DNA of 64,000 nucleotides, taken from NCBI GenBank assembly GCA_041398825.1, contig JAWKTX010000007.1:248001-312000 (forward strand), written 5' to 3'. A program made the position numbers and the translations under genes. The notes beneath the pieces are model-generated. The model saw only the letters and a program-made list of their open reading frames with translations. It did no database searches and was not told the origin of the DNA. Positions 1 to 8,910 of the stretch are shown piece by piece (the first letter of the stretch is position 1; each line of letters opens with the position of its first letter). The stretch comes from Planctomycetaceae bacterium. Lineage in GTDB: Bacteria > Planctomycetota > Planctomycetia > Planctomycetales > Planctomycetaceae.

Positions 1-1
1 G

Positions 2-1720
2 ACTCCTGCTGCCGGTGAATTCATCGCCTCCAACCTTGCCAGCCTTGCAAAATCGAATCCCGGGCAGCTGTCAGAAATGGTGCAATTTGCGGCCGCTTAT
101 GTGTCTCCGATATCGGCGGAACTTGTAGCCGAAACTGTGCAAAAAGAATTTCCGGAAAACGAATCGCTACAGCTGAGTCTTCTGACATCCATGGCGGCTG
201 GCCTGCAGCAGCGTGGGATGACAGCCCCCGCGGCGGTGAATCGCTGGGCCGAACATCGGGTGTTGTCGCTACTCGGAATGACCTCCCCCAATGACCTGGA
301 ATCACTGCACGTTGTGCAGGCGTTGCCGTGGCAAAACCTGAAACATCCCAGTTTCCCGGACGAACAGGATGCATGGACGGTTTCGTATTCGCGACGGTCA
401 TCAGACGGCATGCAGAACACACCGCTCCACAGCAGCTTCGAGAATGGAGAACAGCGGACCGGCATTTACCGTTCTTCGCCATTTGAACTGACGGAGAAAC
501 TGAGTTTCTACGTGGCCGGGCACGATGGAATTCCGAGTATGCCATTGAAGGGCAATAACTACATTCGGCTTCGGGATGCAAACACGAATGAGCTGTTTCT
601 GGAGACACCGCCTCGTCGCAATGATGTCGCGCAGCGAGTCGAATGGGAGACGTCAAAGTGGCGGGGCAGGATGGCAGTCGTTGAACTGGTCGACGGGGAC
701 AGTTCGGGGGCCTACGCCTGGATGTCGGTCGGTCGTTTTTCTGACGAACGGCTCAATCCTGACCGCGGACCGCAGAAGCGCGAGCAGGCCTGTCAGTTGA
801 TCGCACTTTATGAATTGAGATCTCTTGAGCCTGCAATCCAGCACCTGATTCAGCGTGATGGTTTGTCACGAAGTGAAATTCGGGCAATGGCTTCTGCCCT
901 GATTCGTCTCCAACCGGATTCACGTCTGTCAGCCGTATCACTCATTCCTTCGATTGCCGGAACCCCATCCGAAGTGGTTCAGGCCGCGATTGAACTCATC
1001 GTTAATCGCCGTGTTGAGGAAGCCAGGGAAGTCCTCGCGCGAGCCGCTGTGTTTGCGACGTCAGCCGAACAGCTTCAAATAGCAGAACAGCTAACTGTGG
1101 ATCAGCATGGATCCGAGGTGCTGGTGGCACTGATCGAAGCCGGGAAAATGTCGGCCAGGCTACTGACGCGGCCCACGGTTTCTCAACGATTGTTGGTCGC
1201 AAACACTGTTTTGCAGGATCGAATCAGGAATCTGACCGCGTCGCTGCCGGATGAGAATGCTGCCATCGAGAAGCTGATCGCGAAACGTCGAAAGGACCAT
1301 GCTTCAGCTTCGGCGAGTGTCGCTGCGGGAGCAGAAATCTTCCGGAAGAACTGTGCTGTTTGTCATCAGGTTGCCGGTGAAGGCAGAAAAGTGGGTCCCA
1401 ACCTGGATGGGATCGGAAATCGTGGTCTCGACCGCGTGGTCGAAGACGTTCTTGCTCCCAACCGAAACGTTGATGTTGCTTTTCGCACATCGACCGTTGT
1501 CACTGTGGACGGCCGGGCATTGACAGGGCTCGTACGCGAACTGGAAGGCGATCGCCTGAGCATCACAGATAGCCAGGGCCGGGAGACATTGTTACCTGTT
1601 TCGGAAGCAGAGGAACGCATTCAATCGGCGTTGTCTCCCATGCCGGCCAACGTTGCAGAGATTCTGAACGACCAGCAGTTTCATGATCTGCTGGCATTCT
1701 TGCTGTCTCTGCGACACTGA
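2..1720 (+). CDS. PVC-type heme-binding domain protein (5' partial)
   Basis: The frame is open from base 2 with no start codon, so the gene begins upstream of the window; about 572 codons are visible. The C-terminal ~135 residues match the planctomycete putative heme-binding domain. They contain a c-type heme site CAVCH near nt 1350, then GPNLDGIG and the segment DVLAPNRNVDVAFR, and end in LLAFLLSLRH. The upstream part shows HEAT-like helical repeats (nt 800-1150). Proteins of this family are secreted and usually carry a beta-propeller or dehydrogenase-like domain before the heme domain; here that part is outside the window. Inferred role: periplasmic electron transfer linked to sugar or polysaccharide oxidation, substrate unknown. 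Confidence 0.85.
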   Translation, partial: TPAAGEFIASNLASLAKSNPGQLSEMVQFAAAYVSPISAELVAETVQKEFPENESLQLSLLTSMAAGLQQRGMTAPAAVNRWAEHRVLSLLGMTSPNDLESLHVVQALPWQNLKHPSFPDEQDAWTVSYSRRSSDGMQNTPLHSSFENGEQRTGIYRSSPFELTEKLSFYVAGHDGIPSMPLKGNNYIRLRDANTNELFLETPPRRNDVAQRVEWETSKWRGRMAVVELVDGDSSGAYAWMSVGRFSDERLNPDRGPQKREQACQLIALYELRSLEPAIQHLIQRDGLSRSEIRAMASALIRLQPDSRLSAVSLIPSIAGTPSEVVQAAIELIVNRRVEEAREVLARAAVFATSAEQLQIAEQLTVDQHGSEVLVALIEAGKMSARLLTRPTVSQRLLVANTVLQDRIRNLTASLPDENAAIEKLIAKRRKDHASASASVAAGAEIFRKNCAVCHQVAGEGRKVGPNLDGIGNRGLDRVVEDVLAPNRNVDVAFRTSTVVTVDGRALTGLVRELEGDRLSITDSQGRETLLPVSEAEERIQSALSPMPANVAEILNDQQFHDLLAFLLSLRH

Positions 1721-1744
1721 TCCATGGACACTGATCCTTGGCTT

Positions 1745-1845
1745 GGCTGTCCGTTGAAAAACCGGGACAGGCACCCAGGACGACTGGAAACGATCGTGTT
1801 TGAATGTCTCCTGGTCGGGCCAGTCCCGTTTTCGATAATGTTCAG
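1745..1845 (-). repeat. Palindromic interspersed repeat, copy 1
   Basis: One of four ~100-bp related elements in the window (others at 51690, 58234 and 60309). This copy is in the opposite orientation to the other three. Its ends read CTGTCCGTTGAAAAACCGGG and, at the far end, a diverged TCGATAATG. The two arms are imperfect reverse complements around a central ACGATC/GTTTCC segment. It lies in the gap between convergent genes, starting 24 bp after the preceding stop codon. This is the most diverged copy. Confidence 0.8.
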
Positions 1846-1992
1846 CCGTCCCGTCTCTCTCCAGGTCATTTCAATTCTGAAAAAGGTGTTGCCTTCTGCA
1901 GCGCCATGCCTGCAAGTTTCAGCGAATCTCAGGACGTTGGCAACAGGTTTTGAAATGATGTTTGGCATGGCCTGGTGACGGTCAGCTGCGAT

Positions 1993-3192
1993 TTATCCTC
2001 CGTGGAGTGTGATACGGACGATCAGCTGCATTTCTGGTGGCTGCCCGCTCTGATTGGTCGAAAGCTGACTCAGTGATGCGATCCTGGTCAGCCTGTCCTG
2101 CCTGACAGTACAGGTCCCTTCGGAGACGTGCTTACCCAGCGAATAGCGGTCAATTTTGCCCCCTCCTGCTCCGAAGTCCTGGATGTTCGCGTCGGAGTTA
2201 GAGACCATCGAACGAAACGACAAGTTCAGTTGATCACCCGCCTCCATTTCGGCTGACGACGTGCTGTATTCGGGCACCGACGAAATCTTCGCCTCCATCA
2301 ATAATCCAAGAAGCAGAGTTCGTACGATTGGTTGATCGCTGGCATTTCCCGTACCGACGACAGGTGTTGAACCCACAACAATTGGAACCTGGCTACCAGA
2401 AACGGCGTGAGTTGTGACGTGTTCGCGGCAGAGCATCATCGCGTGATAACCACCCCACTCCTGACTCAGTGAAGTCAGTTTCTGACAGGACACGTTTGCG
2501 TCGGACTGATCTGCGAGAATCTCCTGAAGACCACTGGCAGTCTCCTCAACGACCGGAATCCACCACGCTTCTAATTGATAAGTTCCTTTACCGACGACGG
2601 CGATGGAGAGTTCCCTGAGAAATGTTGTAATTTCAGCGTGGACCTCTTCGGTCTGGCGAATCATCAGTGTGTTGCCGAGATCTCGAATTGTCCCGGGGCC
2701 ACCCATCGATTCCCAGGAATCCGGATCGACACTGTTTTCAATCAGTTCTTCTATTGAATCTCCCTGCATCTCGAGCCATTCCTGAAGACTGGGTTCCGAA
2801 TTGGAATCTCCAACGCCCGAAACATCGGCCCCTCCCATTCCCCCCATTCCTCCTCCCCCGAATTGTGGGGCTGATGGAACACAGAAAAAACCCTGACCTC
2901 CACCCGCGCCTCCGCCACCCATGGCTCCTCCTCCTCCTCCCATACCTCCAGGCATGCCAGCATTGACTCCGATTCTGGAATACTCCAACGCTGCAGTGCC
3001 GTCGTGGAATGCATAGTGCTGCCGTTCTGTGACCAGTGGAGTGATGTCATAGAACTTAATCAGCAACGGGCGTTCCTTCACTGCGTTTTTCGGTGGTGGC
3101 CCGGCAGCAAACGGATCGTTCTGAGCGACCGCTGGAGAGAGACAGACCTGCATCACGAACAAGACAAATAGGATCTCGGAGATTCGTTTCAT
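1993..3192 (-). CDS. Secreted Gly/Met-rich protein, secretin-N-like fold, unknown function
   Basis: A 399-aa protein with a clear signal peptide (residues 1-23, ending AVAQ). ATG at 3192 has an AAAGGA ribosome site 6-11 bp upstream. Residues ~75-125 are low-complexity Gly/Met runs (GGMGGGGGAMGGGG). Both sides of this run carry a motif set seen in many planctomycete exported proteins: FYDITPLV near residue 48, then a segment resembling LIxxSVDPDSWxxMGGPGTI and a region with QTxEVHAEI near residue 185. This arrangement resembles the small alpha/beta domains of secretin N-termini, but there is no secretin barrel. It lies 89 bp downstream of the HEAT-repeat protein and is probably co-transcribed with it and the ECF sigma factor. 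Function unknown; an envelope target or sensor of that sigma factor is an inference. Confidence 0.7.
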   Translation of the reverse strand: MKRISEILFVLFVMQVCLSPAVAQNDPFAAGPPPKNAVKERPLLIKFYDITPLVTERQHYAFHDGTAALEYSRIGVNAGMPGGMGGGGGAMGGGGAGGGQGFFCVPSAPQFGGGGMGGMGGADVSGVGDSNSEPSLQEWLEMQGDSIEELIENSVDPDSWESMGGPGTIRDLGNTLMIRQTEEVHAEITTFLRELSIAVVGKGTYQLEAWWIPVVEETASGLQEILADQSDANVSCQKLTSLSQEWGGYHAMMLCREHVTTHAVSGSQVPIVVGSTPVVGTGNASDQPIVRTLLLGLLMEAKISSVPEYSTSSAEMEAGDQLNLSFRSMVSNSDANIQDFGAGGGKIDRYSLGKHVSEGTCTVRQDRLTRIASLSQLSTNQSGQPPEMQLIVRITLHGG

Positions 3193-3281
3193 AAGTTTTC
3201 CTTTCGGAGTCGGGGGGTGGATCTTCCTGTGTCAGTCGATCGCATACTTTTGAACTGACAATTTCCTGATGTCGAACCATG

Positions 3282-4628
3282 CTATCGATCAGGCAAAGTG
3301 ACGCTGGCCTGAAGTTGAATGGAAGCGGTTTGCAGAACCGCGAAACGCTCGGGGTTCTTCTGCAGTTTTGTGAGTGTCCGGACCGCAGCTTCTGATCCGC
3401 TGCACATCAGGATCGCCACGGGCTCCCATCGATTGGGAAACTGTTGAATGAGCTGCATGATGCGATCCTGAGTCGGCTTGTCAGTTCGTCGGCCAAGGGA
3501 CAAAATCGCTGAGATCCGATCGTCCATCAGTGGAGCATCCAGTTCCCTGAACATGGCATCTACAAGAAACGGTGATAAGTCGCTGGCAGCTTGCTGACAA
3601 AGAATTCGTGACCGCTGAGTGCGCATCAGGTGTAACCAGGCCAGTACGGCATTGGGTGTGCTGCGATGAGCCAGTTCTGTCAGAAACTCACGCTGCAAAG
3701 TTTCATCACCCGGCTGCAGAACCAGGCCAGCCAGCATCTGTTCACTGCAACACTGTTTCAGGGCAGCGATCGATTTTTCGCGCAGACTTTCAGAACGTGT
3801 TGTCCCAAGTAAAACCGGGACAGCTGTATCCGTTCCCACGAAGCCCATGGCAGTGACAGCGGCAAGCTGACGTTGCCCGGTTGCATTTCGAATGACTTCC
3901 CCCAGCATGAACTCAAATTCTGCGCGCCGGGGCAGTAGGGTCCGACAGCAGGAACCATCAGTGTCATCTTTCTCCGACAGACATACCAATACGTCCTCAA
4001 GCTGCAACTTCATTCTTTCGCGCGGCGTCAGGCGTTGTTTTCGACCAGTGGCAAGTTCTGGTCGGGGCTCGATCATTTGAGTCGAGTCGGACGCCGGTTT
4101 CTGCAACGATTCCTGTTTATTCGGTTCTGTGGTTGCGTCTTTCGCACTGCCCACGCCGTTCTTTGCAACCAGATGATCAGGGTCCAGATCTTTGGGAGGC
4201 TCTTTCAACGCAGGAACGGTCTGCGATGCATCGTGCTGAGCCGATTCGGCTAACTGAGGATCCTCGCCCGACGGGACTGAAGAGGACCGTCCGGAAGCCG
4301 ACCAGCGCCCTGCTGCAAAAGCGACCAGAATCATCAATGCGGAGACAGCGATGCTGTACGGAAATTGTCTGCGACGATCGCTGCTCTGTCCAGGAATCGG
4401 AACATCCAAAGCGGGCAGGCCAATTGCGTCTGTTTGATTGCACTGGCTGTCCAATGGATCGACACCCCCCTCAGGCTGAACAACGGCATGCAGCTCCCGC
4501 ATGACCGATTCGTGCATTCGACTGATCGTTGAGGGATCGGCATCCGGCCACGCTGCTTGTCGCAGCAGAGAATCCAGTTTCTGTTCCGTTTGACTTGTGA
4601 AGTCGTCTTCTTCGTCAGGACGGTTCAA
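3282..4628 (-). CDS. HEAT-repeat single-pass membrane protein, candidate anti-sigma factor
   Basis: A 448-aa protein starting with TTG at 4628, whose first bases overlap the sigma-factor stop (TTGA, 4-nt overlap); this fixes the start by translational coupling. Residues ~10-50 are a short cytoplasmic helical region with a DSLLRQAAWPDAD segment. Residues ~93-112 form one membrane helix (SIAVSALMILVAFAAG). A Pro/Ser/Asp-rich linker follows, and residues ~205-440 are alpha-helical HEAT-like repeats, for example AAVTAMGFVGTDTAVPVLL. No zinc-binding anti-sigma HxxxCxxC motif is present. The position directly after an ECF sigma gene makes an anti-sigma role likely by analogy, but the N-terminal region is not a recognisable anti-sigma domain to me. 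Confidence 0.75.
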   Translation of the reverse strand: MNRPDEEDDFTSQTEQKLDSLLRQAAWPDADPSTISRMHESVMRELHAVVQPEGGVDPLDSQCNQTDAIGLPALDVPIPGQSSDRRRQFPYSIAVSALMILVAFAAGRWSASGRSSSVPSGEDPQLAESAQHDASQTVPALKEPPKDLDPDHLVAKNGVGSAKDATTEPNKQESLQKPASDSTQMIEPRPELATGRKQRLTPRERMKLQLEDVLVCLSEKDDTDGSCCRTLLPRRAEFEFMLGEVIRNATGQRQLAAVTAMGFVGTDTAVPVLLGTTRSESLREKSIAALKQCCSEQMLAGLVLQPGDETLQREFLTELAHRSTPNAVLAWLHLMRTQRSRILCQQAASDLSPFLVDAMFRELDAPLMDDRISAILSLGRRTDKPTQDRIMQLIQQFPNRWEPVAILMCSGSEAAVRTLTKLQKNPERFAVLQTASIQLQASVTLPDR

Positions 4629-5182
4629 TTGAGTGACTCCCGACTGAGTTGTGAGGCAAGGGACTGTTTGAGCCGGTTCCTCGCAACGTTCAGAGTCGAA
4701 TAAACATTTTGCACAGTGAGCCCCAGCGCTTCTGCCACTTCAGCCGCGCTCATATTTTCGTAAATGCACAGAACGAGTACTTCTCGCTGTCGTTCGGGCA
4801 GATTTGAGACATGCTGTGCCACAAGCTCTGCCGTCTCCGCCTGTTCGGCGTCCGTGTTCTTCAGCGGATCAATAGTTTCTTCTTCCAGCGGCCCAGCTGT
4901 TCTGCGATTCCTCATCCAGGTGCGAAACACATTCACAACAATTCGATTCAACCATGTCCTGAATGTGGAGTCGCCTCGAAATGTGCTCCTGCTTCGAGCC
5001 GCTCTCAGCAACGCCTCCTGCGCGACATCCTCCGCATCATGCAGATTTCCGGTCAGTCGAGTTGCCAGCTTAAGGACATCAGGAATATGTTGCCGGAAGA
5101 GCATCTCCCAATCGATTGGTTGATCAGATTCCGGCACCGCGAACTCCTCGGCGTCTGACATTCGTTGCCAGAACATCCTCAT
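4625..5182 (-). CDS. RNA polymerase ECF sigma factor
   Basis: 185 aa, the normal ECF length. Sigma region 2 is seen at residues ~30-95 (LTGNLHDAEDVAQEALLRA, then STFRTWLNRIVVN) and region 4 at ~122-175 (LPERQREVLVLCIYENMSAAEVAEALGL, a helix-turn-helix). ATG at 5182 is the annotated start; an internal ATG seven codons downstream (MSDAEEF) is possible. First gene of a tight three-gene set with the HEAT-repeat membrane protein and the Gly-rich secreted protein. The set suggests envelope-stress or surface-state control of transcription; the signal is unknown. Confidence 0.92.
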   Translation of the reverse strand: MRMFWQRMSDAEEFAVPESDQPIDWEMLFRQHIPDVLKLATRLTGNLHDAEDVAQEALLRAARSRSTFRGDSTFRTWLNRIVVNVFRTWMRNRRTAGPLEEETIDPLKNTDAEQAETAELVAQHVSNLPERQREVLVLCIYENMSAAEVAEALGLTVQNVYSTLNVARNRLKQSLASQLSRESLN

Positions 5183-5428
5183 AGACTCAATCCGAGCCCG
5201 AACCTCAAAAAGATTCCTGAGAAAAATGATGAAACGCGATTACAGATATCCATTCCTGCACAAAAACGGGGAAATAGCTCTTCCGGCGACCAAACGACTT
5301 CCTGCCCGGCCGCTGTCTACCTGATTCGGCGACATGCAGAGGTATTACCTGCTGACTGCCGTGCTGGTAGTCCATCGGCAGATGTGACTCAGACAAGCTG
5401 CGCAGCCATCCCGTCATACAGCCATCAA

Positions 5429-8400
5429 TCAATCAATAAAGATGAATTCATTGCTGTTGAACAGAACGAGGCATAACGAGGCCCAGGCAAGTTCTTCCGG
5501 TGTCCGGAGCGACTCCGGAATGTCTGCGTCAGGCATTTGTTGCAGTTGGTACTTCCGCCGCAGGAGGGACTGTATCTGCCGGAGATCAGAATCTTCGAGC
5601 TGTTTGTCGAAAACAAGGATCGTTGCGATATCACCGTGCCAGAATTCACCGTCGATATTGCCCTGCTGTCCAATGACCCAATCTGTGTCCAGGCGTCGAG
5701 ACGGGAGTGCCGATTCCTGATGGATGATGGCACGGCGCTGCTGCCAGAGACCAGCCCCACGGTTTCCATTTGTCGCGGTCAACAGAAAGGGCAAAACGGG
5801 CTGCATCAGACTTTCCGTGGTTACCAATGCATCCGTGAATCGAATTCGGTGGTTGTCCGTCAGTCCCAGAAATACGGATGTGCCGTAGTTGCCATCGCGA
5901 CCACTCCAGTTGGAAATCAATTCGCGGTGCCCCGCTTCTGACTTCTGCGGGTGGTTGTCAGACGCGACGATCATCAACGTGAATTCGTCGGTGACAAGCA
6001 ATCGATCTGCTGAACGACCTGGACGCAGATGCATGAACCGACGCTGCCCATCAAAACGAATCACGGGCCAGCCGTTCATCGCATCGGGCACCAGCATGGG
6101 CTGGTGTTCGCTGACTGGCTGAATTGCCTTGTGGGTTGCCCTTCTGATAGCGATTGACGTCGTATCAACAGCGTTCTCCCACTGGACAACCCGGCCTTGC
6201 TCACCCGTGATCACATTGTTTTCTGCAGAAAGGAACAAAACACAGGATTCTGTTTTTTGGATGGCCGCCTGAAGCGATTCATTCAGCGAAACGTCGTCTC
6301 GTCCGACAGACGTATCCTGCACGCCGTTACGACTTTCAGAGTTGGTCTCGTGAATCAATAGTCGCCGCATTTGGCGTTGTACATGTTGAACAGAGAACAT
6401 GAGTTCATCGTTCTTCGGGGTTCGCTTCAGGATAGATTGCCATATCTTTATTGCCCGGTCTTCAGGTGTTCCTGCCTCCGAAACAATTCGGCAAGCCAGA
6501 TGTTCCGCCTGTTGATGCAGGAACTGATTGTTCAGCAGAGTGAGTGCCTGGGGCGCAACGATCGAAACATCGCGTTGCCCACACGGCAGCGTTGTGTCGC
6601 AGAAATCGAACGTCGTCATCATTGGCGGCAGCAGACTGCGCTGGCTGAACATATAAAGACTGCGTCGGAGCTGTTCTGATTCTGCCGATGCTGTCCACGC
6701 AGCCGCTTTGCGGGAAAGGCCTTCAAGCGCCTCAGGACTGACGGCAGGAAAGAATCCCGGCCCGCCCATTCGAGTATCCAGCGATCCGCTGCTCAGCAGA
6801 ATGTTGTCACGAAGAGATTCAGCATCCATTCGCCGCCTGTTGGCTCGCCAGAGATATCGATTGGCGGCATCAATCAGGCTGAATTCCTCATCGCGATCAT
6901 GGATAGAAGACTGCCGATAGGTACGTGAATTCAGGATGAGGCGATGAATGGGCTTCATGTGCCAGTCGTTGCGGATAAGTTCGCTGGCCAGCCAGTCAAG
7001 TAGCTCCGGGTGCGTGGGTCGTTCGCCGGTAAATCCAAAGTTGTCGGGTGAACGAACCAGGCCTTCACCAAAATAATGTTGCCAGATGCGATTGACGATG
7101 ACTCGAGCAACCAGCGGGTTATCCGGACTGATCATCCATTCGGCCAGTTGCCTTCTGCGACCAGTCACTGAGTGGTGCTGTGTAGCGATGGACTGCGTTT
7201 TAAATTCACGAAACAAATCCGGACGCACGCTGAGCGAAGCCGGCTTTACAGGAAAAAGTGGGCTGTGTCGTTCGCCGTTTCTGAGCACATAAAGCGGCTC
7301 AGGATCAGCTGTCACGTCGGTCCATCCGAGCACATCGGCATATCCCAGTTCCTTCTCACCCGGTCCGCCGAGAAGATTCCGGTCTCGTGCGGCAATCGGA
7401 CCGGGCCAGAACGCGGAAGCCATCCGGTAATAGTCTGTCTGCGGAATTGGATCGAACTTGTGGTCATGGCACCGAGCGCATTTGACGGTGATCCCAAGGA
7501 ATGCGGTTGACGTACTATGAACAAGATCTTCGAGTCGATCGTAAACGTAATCTTCCGGATCATTGGGTTCATCATTCCATGTCCCAAGTCGAAGGAAGCC
7601 CGTTGCAATGACAGACCGTTCCGTTCGATCCTCAATCTCGTCACCGGCCAGTTGCTGCAGCACAAACTGGTCATAGGGCAAATCGCTGTTCAAGGCGTCG
7701 ACAACCCAGTCTCTGTATTTCCATGCGAAAGGCTTTGGCTGGTCTCTTTCATATCCGCTGGTTTCGGCAAATCGAACAACATTCAGCCAGTGCCTCGCCC
7801 AGCGCTCACCAAACTTCGGAGACTGAAGCAATCGATCGGCAGCCTCACGGACCGCCTCATCTGCCGGGTCGCGGTCTGCTGAACCGCCGTCACCAGCGGT
7901 GTATGCGTCAGCGAATTGAGCGATCTGATCGGCATTGGGCAGGAGTCCCGTTGTGTCGATCGACATGCGACGAAGAATCGTTGCGGGATCCGCTGCCCGG
8001 GCAGATGTTAGTTTGTTGTCTTCAAGGCCTCGCTGGATGAAGGCATCAATGGGGTTCTTTGCTGCAGGTGACCATTCGAATCGACGAATTGGCTGCAGCG
8101 ACCACCAGTCGCGACCAGCACGCGACGATGTTGTCCGCTCGAACAGGTCGAGCGTCCGACCGTCGGGCCAGTTGGCTCCCTGCTGAATCCATTTCGAAAG
8201 CGTCAACGTCTCCGTTTCATTGAGAGGGTGTGGAACGCCTTTAACTGGTGGAGGCATTTCTCCGGAACGGATTCGCTCAAGAAAGTAGCTCTCGGACGGA
8301 GCGAATTCGTTGATGGCGTCCCCACTGTCGCCACCCGACAGCAATCCTTCGCGTGTGGTCAAATCCAGACCGCCAGCGGCGGCGGGAGGCTTATGGCATT

Positions 8401-8605
8401 CGATACATCGCCGCACGAGCAGAGGTGCAATGTTTTCCTCAAACCATCCCGGAGCTTGCCTGCCTGCGGGGGTGGCGGCAGCGCTCACTTCCAACGTTAG
8501 TAAAACGGCTAAACTCACGAACAGGAATTCTGACAGTCTGCGATTCCGCCGTCCCCGACACAGCAGATCTTTTTCACGAACGGAATGAATGGGTTGAGGT
8601 GACAT
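5429..8605 (-). CDS. PSD1 (DUF1549/DUF1553) cytochrome-like protein with internal LamG-like domain
   Basis: A 1058-aa exported protein. A hydrophobic segment lies at residues ~26-44, preceded by a longish basic N-terminus. Residues 60-170 are a planctomycete cytochrome C domain with heme site CIECH (67-71). DUF1549 follows (residues ~180-420; NPIDAFIQRGLEDN, then a second CARCH motif in KCARCHDHKFDPIPQTDYY). DUF1553 follows (~480-760; NRIWQHYFGEGLVRSPDNFG). Its C-terminus, which normally runs straight to a WxxLxxxLxNSNEF motif, is interrupted by ~240 residues (about 780-1020) that look like a concanavalin/LamG fold. It then resumes with ASLCLVLFNSNEFIFID. The DUF1501 partner usual for this family is not adjacent. 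Role: surface or periplasmic redox protein of unproven substrate. Confidence 0.88.
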   Translation of the reverse strand: MSPQPIHSVREKDLLCRGRRNRRLSEFLFVSLAVLLTLEVSAAATPAGRQAPGWFEENIAPLLVRRCIECHKPPAAAGGLDLTTREGLLSGGDSGDAINEFAPSESYFLERIRSGEMPPPVKGVPHPLNETETLTLSKWIQQGANWPDGRTLDLFERTTSSRAGRDWWSLQPIRRFEWSPAAKNPIDAFIQRGLEDNKLTSARAADPATILRRMSIDTTGLLPNADQIAQFADAYTAGDGGSADRDPADEAVREAADRLLQSPKFGERWARHWLNVVRFAETSGYERDQPKPFAWKYRDWVVDALNSDLPYDQFVLQQLAGDEIEDRTERSVIATGFLRLGTWNDEPNDPEDYVYDRLEDLVHSTSTAFLGITVKCARCHDHKFDPIPQTDYYRMASAFWPGPIAARDRNLLGGPGEKELGYADVLGWTDVTADPEPLYVLRNGERHSPLFPVKPASLSVRPDLFREFKTQSIATQHHSVTGRRRQLAEWMISPDNPLVARVIVNRIWQHYFGEGLVRSPDNFGFTGERPTHPELLDWLASELIRNDWHMKPIHRLILNSRTYRQSSIHDRDEEFSLIDAANRYLWRANRRRMDAESLRDNILLSSGSLDTRMGGPGFFPAVSPEALEGLSRKAAAWTASAESEQLRRSLYMFSQRSLLPPMMTTFDFCDTTLPCGQRDVSIVAPQALTLLNNQFLHQQAEHLACRIVSEAGTPEDRAIKIWQSILKRTPKNDELMFSVQHVQRQMRRLLIHETNSESRNGVQDTSVGRDDVSLNESLQAAIQKTESCVLFLSAENNVITGEQGRVVQWENAVDTTSIAIRRATHKAIQPVSEHQPMLVPDAMNGWPVIRFDGQRRFMHLRPGRSADRLLVTDEFTLMIVASDNHPQKSEAGHRELISNWSGRDGNYGTSVFLGLTDNHRIRFTDALVTTESLMQPVLPFLLTATNGNRGAGLWQQRRAIIHQESALPSRRLDTDWVIGQQGNIDGEFWHGDIATILVFDKQLEDSDLRQIQSLLRRKYQLQQMPDADIPESLRTPEELAWASLCLVLFNSNEFIFID

Positions 8606-8910
8606 CGGAAGTCCCTGCGATGGCTATTTAGGGGTGGAAATGATAAGTGATCCCGAAAGAAAGGATGTTGACGCTCGTGTCGATTGGTATGGTTTTATTA
8701 CTTCGCATGGCCGCCTCGGCCAAGTCAGCGCTGAATCCGGCACGATATTCGTTCTGAATGGCACTCGACGCACGAATGCGGAAAATGATGTGAGGCAGAG
8801 CAAGCAGGCGAATCGTTCTGTTTTTGAATAGGTTAATATTCTCAGGTTAAGCCAGAGTCGCGTTATACGTAAATCTTGTCTGATGACACAGTTGGTCGGT
8901 GGTTTCTGTT
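8606..8910. other. Intergenic region, divergent promoters expected
   Basis: 305 bp between two divergently transcribed genes. It must hold both promoters, but I see no confident -35/-10 pair. A 65-codon plus-strand frame (8634-8831) has no recognisable features and I do not call it. Confidence 0.5.

Noticed and set aside
1724..1978. Small ORFs inside the palindromic repeats (for example 1724-1978 and the frames encoding CPLKNRDRH-type peptides)
   Set aside because: The peptide is only the translation of a repeat. Copy 3 has a stop in the same frame and copy 1 differs strongly; no ribosome site or conserved start is seen.
8634..8831. 65-codon plus-strand ORF in the divergent promoter region
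   Set aside because: No recognisable domain and no supporting context; it overlaps a region that must contain promoters.
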